From Sciurus carolinensis (taxonomy: Eukaryota > Chordata > Mammalia > Rodentia > Sciuridae): DNA of 64,000 nucleotides. The notes under the pieces are model-generated. The model saw only the letters and a list, made by a program, of their open reading frames with translations, ran no database searches and was not told the origin of the DNA. The stretch spans positions 95,032,932 through 95,096,931 of the forward strand of contig NC_062232.1 in the NCBI RefSeq assembly GCF_902686445.1. Direction: 5' to 3'. This document shows positions 33,229-43,265 of this stretch, in pieces (the first letter of the stretch is position 1; each line of letters begins with the position of its first letter). Made by a program: the position numbers and the translations under genes.

Positions 33229-33750
33229 AGCTTCGAGACCCAGAGACCCACCACACACCTCCTCCTCCGGACAGCCACCCGGTTTCCGACGCAGTCACTA
33301 GGAGTCCAAGTAACTCACTTCACGTCTCCTCCTCCCGCCAACTGCCCGTAGCCCTAGGCAGTCACTCCGAGTCCAAGTGACCCACCCTGTTCCTCCTCCT
33401 CCTCGGGTTAGCCCCCCGCGTGTTCAGGAGCGGTCGCTAGGAGACCAAGGGACCCACCGCGCTCCTCCTCCAGGCAGGCCACCGGTGTTCAGGAGCAGTC
33501 GCTTTGAGTCCAAACAACTCACCACTCGCCTCCTCCTCTGGCAACCGCCTGTGGCTCTGATGCAGTCACTCGTAGACCAAGCGACCCGCCGCGCTTCTCC
33601 TCTTCCTCTGGGCAAACCCCCGGTGTTCAGAAGCGGTCGTTCTGGGTCTAAACAGCTTGCCACGCAGCTCCTCCTCAGGTAACTGCCCGGAGCCCCAGTG
33701 GTTTCTCCGAGTCCAAGCGCTGTGCTGAGCCGCCTCCTCTACGATGATCC
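33229..33750 (-). repeat. seven-plus ~66-bp tandem units in the L1 5'UTR
   Basis: Units begin near 33229, 33295, 33362, 33434, 33499, 33566, 33637 and 33702 (last one partial), 65-72 bp each. Each starts with a form of 'tcactaggagtccaag', has a 'ctcctcctcc' block in the middle and ends in one of two ways: 'ggtgttcaggagcag' (units 3, 4, 6) or 'gctctgatgcag'-like (units 1, 2, 5, 7). On L1 sense the order is reversed. Confidence 0.88.
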
Positions 33751-33956
33751 CAGTTGTCCGTGTTTACCGCTCCAGCGGGGGGAGGGGCGTCTCGCTGAGC
33801 AACTCCACTTCACAAATTCCCTGCGTTCCAGGGCTACCGCCCCATCCGGGACGCCTCCCCAACGGGAGAGACTCACCCGGCGGCTTTGAGTTGGTCCCAA
33901 GTCTCTCTTTTGAATCCTGCGTCCTGGAGCAACATGAAATGCAGCCGCCCCCTAGT

Positions 33957-33967
33957 CCGCCATCTTG
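33957..33967 (-). promoter_or_regulatory. YY1-type site at the L1 5' end
   Basis: Minus strand 'caagatggcgg' lies about 10 bases from the element's first base. It matches the YY1 core (AAGATGGCGG) that in human L1 sits at nearly the same place and fixes the transcription start. Confidence 0.75.
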
Positions 33968-33976
33968 AAACTCCTC

Positions 33977-33993
33977 CTTATTGCTTCTTTTTT
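33977..33993. repeat. target-site duplication of the young L1, right copy
   Basis: 'cttattgcttctttttt', identical to 27342-27358, followed by AAATA. Confidence 0.93.
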
Positions 33994-34132
33994 AAATATA
34001 CTTTTTAGTTGTAGATGGACATGATACCTCTATTTTATTTATTTATTTTTATGTGGTGCTGAGGATCGAACCCAGTGCCTCACACAGGCTAGGGAAGTGC
34101 TCTATCACTGAGCCACGACCCCAGCCCTCACT
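33994..34132 (-). mobile_element. ID-type SINE, long-tailed
   Basis: 'ttagttgtagatggacatga', (TTTA)n, 'gtgctgaggatcgaaccca', 'cactgagccacgacccca' + 'gccct'. It was present before the young L1, which inserted at its T-rich edge. Confidence 0.9.
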
Positions 34133-34304
34133 TACAAAATTTTAAAGCCAGTATTCTAATTCACCAGCAAAAATATTCATAACTAAGAAATTTAATTATT
34201 CACATCTTTTTGTTTATCCACAAACACTGTTTGTTTATCCACAGTTTTGCCTTTGAACATTTGTTTAGAAGATCCCCCCGCTTTTTTTTTTCCCTACCAA
34301 AAAC

Positions 34305-34378
34305 ATCATAGAGCAAGAGTACAATGATTGCCTAGCATATGTGAGGGCTAGGATTGTATCCCCCAGCACAGTGGGGAA
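34305..34378 (+). mobile_element. ID SINE fragment
   Basis: 'acaatgattgcctagcatat' + 'gtgagggctaggattgtatc' + 'ccccagcac': a diverged ID core without its 5' end. Confidence 0.6.
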
Positions 34379-34389
34379 AAATAGTTGCT

Positions 34390-34712
34390 ACAATAAATAT
34401 TCTCTTCTACTTCTCCTTGGGCATATGTATGAGAATTTATAAAGATATATACCCACAAGTAGAATTGCTAGGTCATAGAGTATTTGAACACCAGCTTCAT
34501 TTTATATTGAAATTGTTCTCTAGTGTGATTTTTAACAATACACATACACACCAGTCATGTTTAAAGATTCTTTTTTTTTGGGGGGGGGGGCACATCACCA
34601 ACACTTGGACTTCTCAGACTTCTAAATGCTACAAATCTGGTAGATGTGAAAAAGTACCTCATTATGGTTTTAATGTGCATTTAATATTGAAGTTGAGTAT
34701 CTTATGATTTTT
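34390..34712 (-). mobile_element. old L1 ORF2 end fragment
   Basis: 'atacccacaagtagaattgc', 'tacctcattatggttttaat', 'ttgaagttgagtatcttatg' are reversed ORF2-end words; a T9G10 run near 34570 interrupts it. Confidence 0.6.
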
Positions 34713-35150
34713 GGTTATTTAGTTTCCCTCTAACAAACTTTGAAAATAAAATAAAATAGTTCCTATAAAGATGCCAAAAAGGGAAATATGCCTAATTACT
34801 TTGCTTAATCGTCTACATATAATTTTATCTCAAAAGGAAGAAATCCAATAAAAAATTGTAACATAAGCAGTTGTAGATATTTGATACTTCTTACTTAAAC
34901 TAATTTTATGAGACAGAAATTAACCAATATACTAAATTCCTTTGAGTAAAATGCATATCTTTTTAGTTTAAGAATAGAAATTTGTTTAGGGAGTCATGAA
35001 AACTTTTAGACCCTTATTGTTACTTCCTCCCTTTCTTTCCTACTCTTTCTTTGTTCAGGAAGAATCAGTCATGTCTTAATGAAATGGGTAGAATCAGATT
35101 ACAATTTCTCTCCAAATATTTCATTTTATTCATATTCATTTAAGAATCTG
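34713..35150. other. no recognised feature
   Basis: AT-rich spacer. Confidence 0.45.
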
Positions 35151-35373
35151 TGCAGCCTGGTTCTGTGGCACCTTCCTGTAATCCCACCGGTCAAGAGGTT
35201 GAAGCAGGAGGATCTCAAATTCAAAGCCAGCCTCAGGAACTTAGTGAGGCCCTAAGCAACTCAATGAGACCCTGTCTCTAAGTAAAAACTATAAAAAAGG
35301 GCTGAGGTTGTGGCTCAGTGGTTAAGTACCACTGGATTCAATCCCTGGTACCCCCTCCCCACAAAAAAAATTA
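35151..35373 (+). mobile_element. B1-dID SINE
   Basis: 'ggcaccttcctgtaatccca', 'gaggccctaagcaactcaat', 'ggctgaggttgtggctcagt', 'ggattcaatccctggtac' and an A-tail. Confidence 0.9.
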
Positions 35374-35998
35374 GTCTGCAATCTTATTTAGTGTCTAACA
35401 TTAAAACTATTTTATGTTTCTGTAAAAGTAATGTGAAAATTAAATTTTTCATTGCATAATTATCATGAAATAAAGACATAAAAAGTGTCTAATCTTTACA
35501 AAATAGAATAAAACAAATTAATCACTTAAGATCCTCTTAATTCTTAAGCAAGTATCACACCAACTGTTACCTGTATAAACTAAAAGTATATGTATATATA
35601 CACCCCTATAAAAAGTCATACAGATATATGTAAAATTGAGTGGAATGTTCCTTTAGTTTAAAATCTTCGTGTGTGTATGCACTCAATATAAATATATATA
35701 TGTTTATGTGTAGAATGGGAAATAATTAAATTTTAGAATCACTGAGTTTAAAAATCATAAATATTATGATCTTTTTCTCAGTTAATGAATTCTTTAAATC
35801 TATATTTGGTGAAGGTAACTCCAATCCATGCACATTCCAACATAGTCACAATCTCTGTTATTGTGTTCAAAGGATTCTTAGTTCACGAAAAGAAATCTCA
35901 GACATATCCGTATGTAAGGAAATCACACACAGAAGAATAAAAACCAAGGTGAATAGCAAGATTTATTGTTTGAAGAAATGCACCTGAAGGTAATATTT
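35374..35998. other. no recognised feature
   Basis: AT-rich with short alternating TA/TG runs around 35580-35710. No frame of interest. Confidence 0.45.
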
Positions 35999-36008
35999 TT
36001 TTAGCCTA
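35999..36008. repeat. target-site duplication of palindromic MITE, left
   Basis: 'ttttagccta', repeated at 36198-36207. hAT elements duplicate 8 bp; 'ttagccta' would be the true duplication with two chance matches. Confidence 0.6.
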
Positions 36009-36197
36009 ACTGGGGTTGCCAGATAAAATGCAGGATACTAAGTAAAATTTGAATTTCATACTTTAAAAAAATGAAAATAGTATGTCTCACACAATGTTTA
36101 GGACATATGCTAAAAACCTGTTTGTTGTTTACTGTTGTTTATTTTGAATTTAAAATTTAACTGCTTATCCTGAATTTCTATCTGACAAATCCCATAA
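36009..36197. mobile_element. palindromic DNA transposon remnant (hAT-type MITE)
   Basis: Near-palindrome of 189 bp: the left end 'ggttgccagataaaatgcag' + 'gatac...aatttgaatttca' mirrors the right end 'ttgaatttaaaatttaactg' + 'cttatcctgaatttctatct'. The wording is that of an old mammalian MITE with long terminal inverted repeats. It has no transposase. Confidence 0.7.
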
Positions 36198-36207
36198 TTT
36201 TAGCCTA

Positions 36208-37365
36208 CTCCAACTGAATAAATAGCTAAATCACTATACCCATTTGTACTTTCTAAAATATTTGCCCATAATAAAAAGTAGAACTGACAATCTTTCCTGA
36301 TTATAGCAGATCCTCTCAATGAGAATTCATTTACAGAAGAATTATACGAGGTTAAGTTCACCCAACGCAAGATTTTCCTAAAGATTTCAGTTTTTCCCTA
36401 TTTTCATAAAATAGATAACCTGTGAAGGAAAAATTAGCCTCGTTGTTCATTGAATCCATGGCAAATTTGGAAGAAAATATTCTAGTTTCGTAGAGAGCAG
36501 AGTAATTAATTACACAAATGGTGTCCTTGGGTGACCATGTGAATTAAATACTTTGATATGCAAGTTGTGACTTTTATGCTTCTTCCCTATGGCAATTAAG
36601 CTGATTTGCAAAACAAAAAGAAATCCTACTTAAAAAGTTTAATATGAATATATTAGTCCCTCCTAAGCTGCTTCAAATCCTGTCCCATATTTCTATAGTG
36701 TTACGCTGTAGGAGACTTGTTTTAATAGTGCTTTAAAATATTGCCAAATGTTCCCAATATTAATTTTCAGATATTTGAAGTTATTTCCTTCTCTTTTAGC
36801 ATTAACTTGGAAACAGCTCTTTTTTATTTTCAAACGACTTCAAAGTTCATTTTTTTCTCTCTCTTAAAATGCTGAAAATTTGGCAAGAGTGTAAAAACCA
36901 TGAGCAAACAGAGCATGAAGCTAACAGGTTGATCACCTTAAAAGGTGCTGGTCTAGTCAGTTATTTTTGAATCGTTGCTCTTTGGAAAACTAAAATGTTG
37001 GACTGTTGAAAGTAACAAAAATAAGATAACATCATGGATCCCAAAGGCCAGTTGCAAGGTTGTACAGTCAGGTTACCAGAAGGTGAAGGTGGAAATTGGG
37101 GTTACGAGATGTCAGGCTGGGAGCATTCAGAAAAAATAGTAGAGGCAAAGACTGGTGCCAACCGCAGAAAGGGCAGAGCACAGTACCCACCAAGTTTAGG
37201 TGCTGAAGACGCTGAAAGTTGTCTTGAAGATGACAGAGACTATCTCCGTTTTTTTGTATATTTTTCCCTCTCATTTTCTTACTCCCCTTTTTTTTTTCAT
37301 TTTTCTCATTTCCCTCACCTTACTTTCTCTTTGATACTCTTGCTTGTTTTCCTACAGATGAGGCA
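36208..37365. other. repeat-poor interval with candidate regulatory segment
   Basis: 36290-36990 contains a homeodomain-type word 'agtaattaattacacaaatg', an octamer-like 'gatatgcaagttg' and 'gcaattaagctgatttgc', in a repeat-free context resembling enhancer sequence. A 131-codon frame (37034-37429) begins with MDPKGQLQGCTVRLPEGEGG, then passes through a T-rich tract and ends inside an L1 tail. I do not recognise it and judge it accidental. Confidence 0.3.
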
Positions 37366-37540
37366 TAGCTTTGAGTTAAAAGAACACCAGCAGGAGAAGG
37401 GGAGAGAGGGAGGTGGTACTGGAGACTGAATGGAGCAAATTATATTCCATGCATATGTGATTATGTCAAAATGAACCCCACTATTATGTATACTTAGAAT
37501 GCACTAATAAAAGCATTTTCTTAAAAAAGAAGAAAAAGAA
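37366..37540 (+). mobile_element. sciurid L1 3' end fragment
   Basis: 'gattatgtcaaaatgaaccc' + 'cactattatgtata', 'gcactaataaaagc' and an A-rich end. The same 3' subfamily appears reversed at 16701-16850. Confidence 0.65.
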
Positions 37541-38067
37541 GAACACCAGTACCTTGGTGTAATAATTCACTTAGCTGCCCCAGGAACCTGGTTCCCAGCA
37601 GAGCTTTGTGGAGAAGCAGCTGAGACAGAACTAGAGCATATGTGACACACAAAACCTCTTTGGATTTGTAATACAATCTTTCAAAATGTGCTTTGTAAAT
37701 TTCAATCTTGATTTATCCACAATATAAGTTTTCCAAGTTATCCTGAGGCTCACTTACCATATTATTAAAATATGACTTTAGACTCTTAGTTTGGGAAATG
37801 TGGGGATTATCAATGAGAATTCCTTGAACAAATTCATTTTATACATTATCATACATTTTGCTTAATACAACTTTTGAGGACAAAATCCTATGTTCCCCCA
37901 TTTATAAAATTCAACTTTCAGACCACACTTTGAGAATGAGTTCTTTCTGTGATGATGGTCTACATTTCATTTCATTTTCTAGAGCTTTAGTATATTCAAC
38001 AGATAAAATTAAAATAAAATATACATTTGCTGTGTATATTTTAAATGCGCACTAAATGTAAATGTAA
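37541..38067. other. no recognised feature
   Basis: No repeat or coding signal recognised. Confidence 0.45.
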
Positions 38068-38288
38068 ATACTGGGCATGGTGGCACACGCCTGTAATTCC
38101 AGCACCTGGGGGAGGAGGGGTTGAGGCAGAAGGACCTCAAGTTCAAAACCAGTCTCAGCAAAAGCAAGGTGCTAAGCAATTCAGTGAGACCCTGTCTCTA
38201 AATAAAATACAAAATAGGACTGAGGATGTGGCACAGTGGTTGAGAGTGCCCCGGTGTTCAATCTCCAGTACCCCATCCCAAAAAAAGT
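38068..38288 (+). mobile_element. B1-dID SINE
   Basis: 'tgggcatggtggcacacgcc' (B1 start), 'cagtgagaccctgtctctaa', 'ggactgaggatgtggcacag' (ID half), 'ggtgttcaatctccagtacc'. An 81-codon frame across it is SINE translation. Confidence 0.9.
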
Positions 38289-38454
38289 AAATGTAGGAAA
38301 GATTGATTAAAATTTAAGCACACATAGAAAGAGGATGATTGTATGGACTGAAAAAATAGTGGTCACTTACTGAAAAGAATAACAATTTTCCATTGTAACC
38401 TTTAACCTTCCACTTCTGGGCTTAAACCCTAGAAAATACTTGGGACTAGATGGA
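38289..38454. other. no recognised feature
   Basis: Short spacer. Confidence 0.4.
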
Positions 38455-38822
38455 CTATATTAGTCAGCTTTCCTTCACTGTGACAAAATACCTGATATAA
38501 ATAATTTATAAGGAGCAAAGATTTATTTTGGGTCATGGTTTCATGGATTCCCCACTGTCACCTGGTCATGTTGCTCTGGACCTATGGTGGCACAGAACAT
38601 CATGGTGGGGAGCCCTTAGTGGAGGAGGTTGCTCACCTCATGGTGGCTAGTGAGAAAAAGAGTGAGGAAGGGGCTAGGGTCCCAACCCCTCCTGTGACCT
38701 AACTTATTTCCACTGGGACCCAGCTCCTAAGGGTTGCACCACCTCCCAATAACCCCACAGGCTGGCAACCAAGCCTTTAGCATATGGCCCTTTCAAAGAC
38801 ATTTAGAATCCAAAAGATAATA
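38455..38822 (-). mobile_element. MaLR LTR
   Basis: 'tattagtcagctttccttca', 'ctgtgacaaaatacctgata', 'aaagatttattttgggtcat', 'gaggaggttgctcacctcat', ending 'aagacatttagaatccaaaa'. A rodent MaLR in reverse, close in wording to the copies at 52056 and 59603. Confidence 0.8.
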
Positions 38823-40410
38823 TGGAGATTGACCCATTTCTCTGTTTACTAGTCACTCTTTTTATTCTCTTTTATCTATATTAAAAGTATTTATGTTCCT
38901 CCGTTTTAAAGATGATTCCCATCTTTACCATCTTATTTCATTTATGAAAGTAAGTCCAACTATTCCTTTTCTTTTTTGTTTTCCTATGAGCAAAGAATGC
39001 ACGTGATCTAACCTTCTACTTGTGCATGTCCAGACAAATGCTAGACGTTACAAGGCACCTGAAAGGCTATTTTGACTGTAAATATCACTCCCCTGTGTTT
39101 GCCACTTAGTCTAAATGTGTCCCTTTATTTATCCTTCGTAAGCTATGATATTGAAACTATTGCTTGAAATAGACATACTATCAGGGCCTTCTTAAAACAA
39201 TTACCCATTACTGAACATTATCACCTCAGTCCTGAGAATATCTTGTTTCAGTAACCCAGTAGAGATTTAAGGGAATAAGATAAAGGGGAGAAAAGTGAGT
39301 CTTTTTGGAGGGAAAGGCTCCAAAGGGATAATACAAAAAGCAAGAGGTTATGAACATTTCTCTCTCCACCTACTTCAGGTGTCCTTGTCATTACAACCAT
39401 TAAAAACATTGACTATGCTACTATCAGAGGCTGTCTCCTTCCTTCTGCATGTATGTTTACACCATCTGCTTTCCCTATTTTTATCCCCCATCAAGCTGTC
39501 ACATATCTTCACTTACTGTAAGAAACAGAACTACAGAAACAACACACACCAGTTGAATTTGTGCACAACTAAGGTATCTAAAAAAGATGAGGATAAAATC
39601 TTATTAGGAAGAATATAGAGCAAGTCTGTTGTATGTGTCTAGTCTCCTACTGAATCAATTGAAGTTTTAGATGAAAGTGTTTATCCGCAGCAAATGGGTG
39701 GAAATATTTGTGAGTTGTTTCTAGTAGGGAGGATTCCTGCCACTATGAGGCCAGAGGAGATGGCTTTAAAGTGGTACAGAGTCAGAATATATCTTGATCA
39801 ACTTAGAAGCAAAGAAAGCAAGTTATTGTGGTCACAGAGAGCAGGAGAGTTTTTCTCATTGATTCAAGAAGGCACAGGAACTAGAAGGAGAAGGTGGAAG
39901 CAGAATGTATAGAAATCACTATGTGAAATTTTTTGCTGAAACAGAATACATAACATAGTCAATTCAGTTTTAAAAGCAATAGATGAAAAGAACCTTGGGA
40001 GCATTTCAAAAACTGTATATTAAAATGTTCGTTTCCTAACTGTCATTTAATTCTGCGTGAGTGTGCTTTTCTTTTGTACCTTGGATACATCCTTTAAAGC
40101 CCTGGTACATGGGGAAAGAAGTAATAAAAATATCAATCTGTTTTTACAGCTAAGAAAAAAAAGTGTTTATCAGTAACTGTAGGAACTAATAACCATTGAT
40201 GTTTCTCAGAAGTAACTTATTTCTGGTAGGTTTCGGAATCAAATATACAGGGGAATTCTAAAAGACAAAAGAGAAAAGGACCATTTTGTGGTTGACAGTA
40301 ATAAAACTGATAACTATGAAAAAGAGTTCAGAAATGCTTAACACATTTAAAAATAAAACCACTGTGATAGGAAAAGGAAAAATAGGGCATGAAAGTTACA
40401 TTATGCCATG
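38823..40410. other. no recognised feature
   Basis: About 1.6 kb without a recognised repeat. Two plus-strand frames (107 codons at 39295-39618; 72 codons at 39694-39912) have no recognisable domain, no supporting splice sites that I can argue for, and ordinary composition. Confidence 0.4.
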
Positions 40411-40640
40411 TCCTTCTAAAACCCTTCAAGGGCTTACCATATAGTCTGTGCATCATTTTGTCCTTTCTGACCTCTGTAAATTTCACGTTTTGCTGGTCTT
40501 CCCCTTCCCACTCAACACTCAAGCTACGGTGCAAGTCAGTACCTTATTACAAGTTGCTGTCTCCTTTTGCCCCTCTCCCTTTGCCAACTCAAAACTGGTT
40601 ACCATTCCTTTATTCTTCAGATTTCAGGTAATCACATGCT
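40411..40640 (+). mobile_element. L2 LINE 3' fragment
   Basis: 'ctaaaacccttcaagggctt', 'ctgacctctgtaaatttcac', 'ccaactcaaaactggttacc' + 'attcctttattcttcagatt' + 'tcag' follow the L2 3' region in order. The overlapping frames here translate this fragment only. Confidence 0.6.
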
Positions 40641-40675
40641 GGATTAAATTTGCTTGCCATAGTACCATCAGGATA

Positions 40676-40735
40676 GATGATGGATGAATAGATAGATAAT
40701 ATAGATAGTAATTATACAGAATAGATAGATGGATA
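40676..40735. repeat. degenerate (GATA)n
   Basis: Interrupted gata/gatg units. Confidence 0.85.
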
Positions 40736-41365
40736 GATTAACCAGGTATCAGTCATACATTTACAAATACCCTATTCTTTCAAAAAGCCATATTTTTGAA
40801 GAAACAACTTTGTATTTAATCTTACTAACAGAATAGTGGGATGGTATAGCTAGGAGGAAGGTATATTTAAAACAAAATAACATCATCATGCCCTTAATGA
40901 AATTCGTCATCCAATGTACTTGTCATCCCATAAAAAATATAATGACTAAAGGGTTTTCAGGGAGCAGATATGGTACCATATTGAAGCTCCTCTACAAGGA
41001 AGATGACAATGATATGGCTGACTTAAATGCTCTGAGGGTTGCCATCTTTGAATAGCAGCAGAAGAATATATGGATATTTTTATGTGCTGAAATGATTCAG
41101 AGGTCACCACTTACTGATTGAGGGATAATTTATTATTAGTTAATGCAAACAGACCATTTCAGTGTCTACACACAACTAGACCTGGAGGCTTACAAGAACT
41201 TTCAATTAATATCAAATATTTCAAGAAGAGTAAAATAATTTCTTGAACAAAGTATGAGACACTATGCTAAATTCTTTCAAGGAATATATATAAAATGCCT
41301 TCATCCACCTTTTTACCATAGTGTAGGTCATACAGATATAATTGGTATTTGTTAAATGAATGGAG
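40736..41365. other. no recognised feature
   Basis: AT-rich spacer. Confidence 0.45.
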
Positions 41366-41470
41366 GGTGATTATCATTTTATAGCAATCAGGAACTTAAC
41401 AGAGTTAGTGACTTGCCTAACATCACATAAGTAATCAGTGGTAGCATATGAGGCATAATAATTTACTACT
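41366..41470 (-). mobile_element. MIR SINE fragment
   Basis: 'agagttagtgacttgcctaa' + 'catcacataagtaat' with 'tatcattttatagcaatcag' upstream is a reversed MIR core. Confidence 0.65.
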
Positions 41471-41769
41471 TGGGAGACAGGTCAACTCACCTTTCATATG
41501 CTTTTTCATTTGTCTCTAGAAACATTTTTTTGACAGCAAAATAAGTGTATGAGTTTATGATTGGAATCAGTGGTCCTATATAAACAGAAACATAGCTCCT
41601 TGTCTCCTCCTAACCTCTACACAGACAAAATAATAAGATGCACACCTTTTCCACATATACCATTCACTAAATCATGTATTTAGTTACTGTTTAATGTTTT
41701 GAAGTACTTACTAATATTGTACAAATAAAGATTAAGCAGTTGTGTTGACTACCATTATTTTCAGCAACA
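41471..41769. other. no recognised feature
   Basis: Spacer. Confidence 0.4.
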
Positions 41770-41998
41770 GAATCAGATACAACAAACAACTAATGAGTAA
41801 TTTTTATGTACAAGCCAGACATTGACTTCTACTAGCACTTGGTATTGCTTGTTTTTTTTTTTAACTTTCATAGTAATTATAAACATGTAGGTACTATTGC
41901 CATTTCTAGGATTTTACAGCTTAGGAAATTCAGCCTCCGAGAGGTTAAATGACTTTCTCAAAGTCAAACAATTAAATTTCAGAATCAGATTAAAATTT
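41770..41998 (-). mobile_element. MIR SINE
   Basis: 'gtactattgccatttctagg' + 'attttacagcttaggaaatt', 'gagaggttaaatgactttct' + 'caaagtcaaaca': reversed MIR, fairly complete. Confidence 0.75.
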
Positions 41999-42738
41999 AG
42001 TAAAATAATTTTTTAAAAACAGTCACCATTCACATCAGAAACAAAATTCAGCTTCAGAAGCCAGATAAATAAAAGAGAATTATTGAGACATTGATATTAT
42101 GTGTCAAATTTTTAGACTTGTTATTTTTGCTATTTGAATTTTGCTCTAATTAAGGACTAAAGAATTAATTACTCCTTAGTATATATTTTTTGATCCTAAT
42201 AACTGCAGCCGTGTTGTCATTTACTTGTTTTTTGTGTGTGCTGAGGGCAGATTGAACAGGCTAATTGGGAGACATTTTCTCAATCTTTTTTTGTATTTAG
42301 CTGAGAGATAAAATACACAAATAAACAAGTTCTATATATATAAATAGCATCATTATCATATATTTTTAAAGTGTAACAGAGAAATTATATTCAGTTATCA
42401 AGTACAAATTGAAATTAACCCATCATTTTACTTACAGTAGAAGACAGGATGGGACTTTGGCACAGGTGTTTAGAAGCTCTTCTACCGATGACTCCAGTAA
42501 AAATACAATTCCATTTCATTTATGCCCAAGATTCATCCTGGAAGGTAGGAAATGTCTTAATTGGTTGTGTTTTAGTGGGAGTTTTATTTCCATCAAGATG
42601 TTTCCAAACGCTGTTTACTTAAGAGATGCTTTTAAAAATATATACATGAAGGAAATGAAATGATGACATTGAATTGGGAAGTATTATCTGAGTTTTCAAA
42701 TATTTACAGTGTGTCTGGTCATTTGAGCTTTAAGATAT
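41999..42738. other. no recognised feature
   Basis: AT-rich. Contains an 84-codon frame (42409-42663) without recognisable features. Confidence 0.4.
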
Positions 42739-42945
42739 CTAGATGTAGATCCAGCTTGATAGTTCACATCTATGCAACCTTGACCAAGTTCACTCTACTT
42801 GCTAAACTTCACTTTCCTTATCTGAGAAATGTAGATAATAAAAAATACCTACATCACAGGGAAGTTTTGAGGATTTGTGATTATGTACTGGTGCATAACA
42901 CAGTGCTTCACCCATAATAAGTGACCTATAAATTGTAGATATTTT
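42739..42945 (+). mobile_element. MIR SINE
   Basis: 'gcaaccttgaccaagttcac', 'cactttccttatctgagaaa' + 'tgtagataataa', 'cacagggaagttttgaggat', 'cacagtgcttcacccataat'. Sense MIR almost end to end. Confidence 0.75.
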
Positions 42946-43199
42946 TATTAGTATAGATACAAGGTATCTACAAATACTATTAGTTCCTGCATGTGTGTGT
43001 GTTGGGGGATGGGATTGTCAAATATTTTAAACAGGAGTTTGATCTGCTTTAAATGTCTATTTAAAACTATAATTCTGAAACAGTTTCACTCATGCATCTA
43101 AGATGAGGCTAGGCAGTCTCCATGTCTATTCTTGTTCATATGTCTGTGAGTTAGCTGGCTAGTCTGCTATCTCAGCTGGGGTGGATAGGGTGACTCAGT
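42946..43199. other. no recognised feature
   Basis: Short (TG)n near 42990; otherwise unassigned. Confidence 0.4.
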
Positions 43200-43265
43200 T
43201 CTGCTCCATGTCTCTTTATCTCCAGTGTAGGGCTTGGCAGGCCAAATTCAGCCTATCATCTCCTT

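Larger units (their letters stand above)
27359..33976 (-). mobile_element. full-length young L1 retrotransposon (6.6 kb)
   Basis: Complete L1 with 5'UTR (32561-33976), ORF1 (31514-32560), 68-bp spacer (31446-31513) with an AAATAAAT run, ORF2 (27612-31445), 253-bp 3'UTR and short A-tail, flanked by a 17-bp target-site duplication. At the integration point the plus strand reads TTTTTT then AAATA, the preferred L1 endonuclease cut (TTTT/AA), so it presumably made its own site. Both ORFs keep one frame throughout but hold six nonsense codons in total. It landed at the T-rich edge of the SINE at 33994. Confidence 0.97.
32561..33976 (-). promoter_or_regulatory. L1 5'UTR / internal promoter, CpG-rich
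   Basis: 1.4 kb before ORF1, far richer in G, C and CpG than anything else in the window. By analogy with other mammalian L1s it carries the internal RNA polymerase II promoter. The distal half (33229 to about 33750) is built of ~66-bp tandem units. The first 20 transcribed bases contain a YY1-type site. The open frames crossing it on both strands (60-107 codons) are side effects of high GC content. Confidence 0.85.

Noticed and set aside
33229..33750. CRISPR-like array
   Set aside because: Tandem degenerate ~66-bp units without distinct spacers, in a mammalian L1 promoter.
32561..33976. CpG-rich block as a host promoter CpG island
   Set aside because: It is the 5'UTR of the full-length L1 and ends exactly at the target-site duplication. 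It could still act as an L1-driven promoter, but it is not a host gene start.
39295..39912. Two consecutive plus-strand frames as a small gene
   Set aside because: No recognisable domain, no convincing splice signals linking them, ordinary AT-rich composition.
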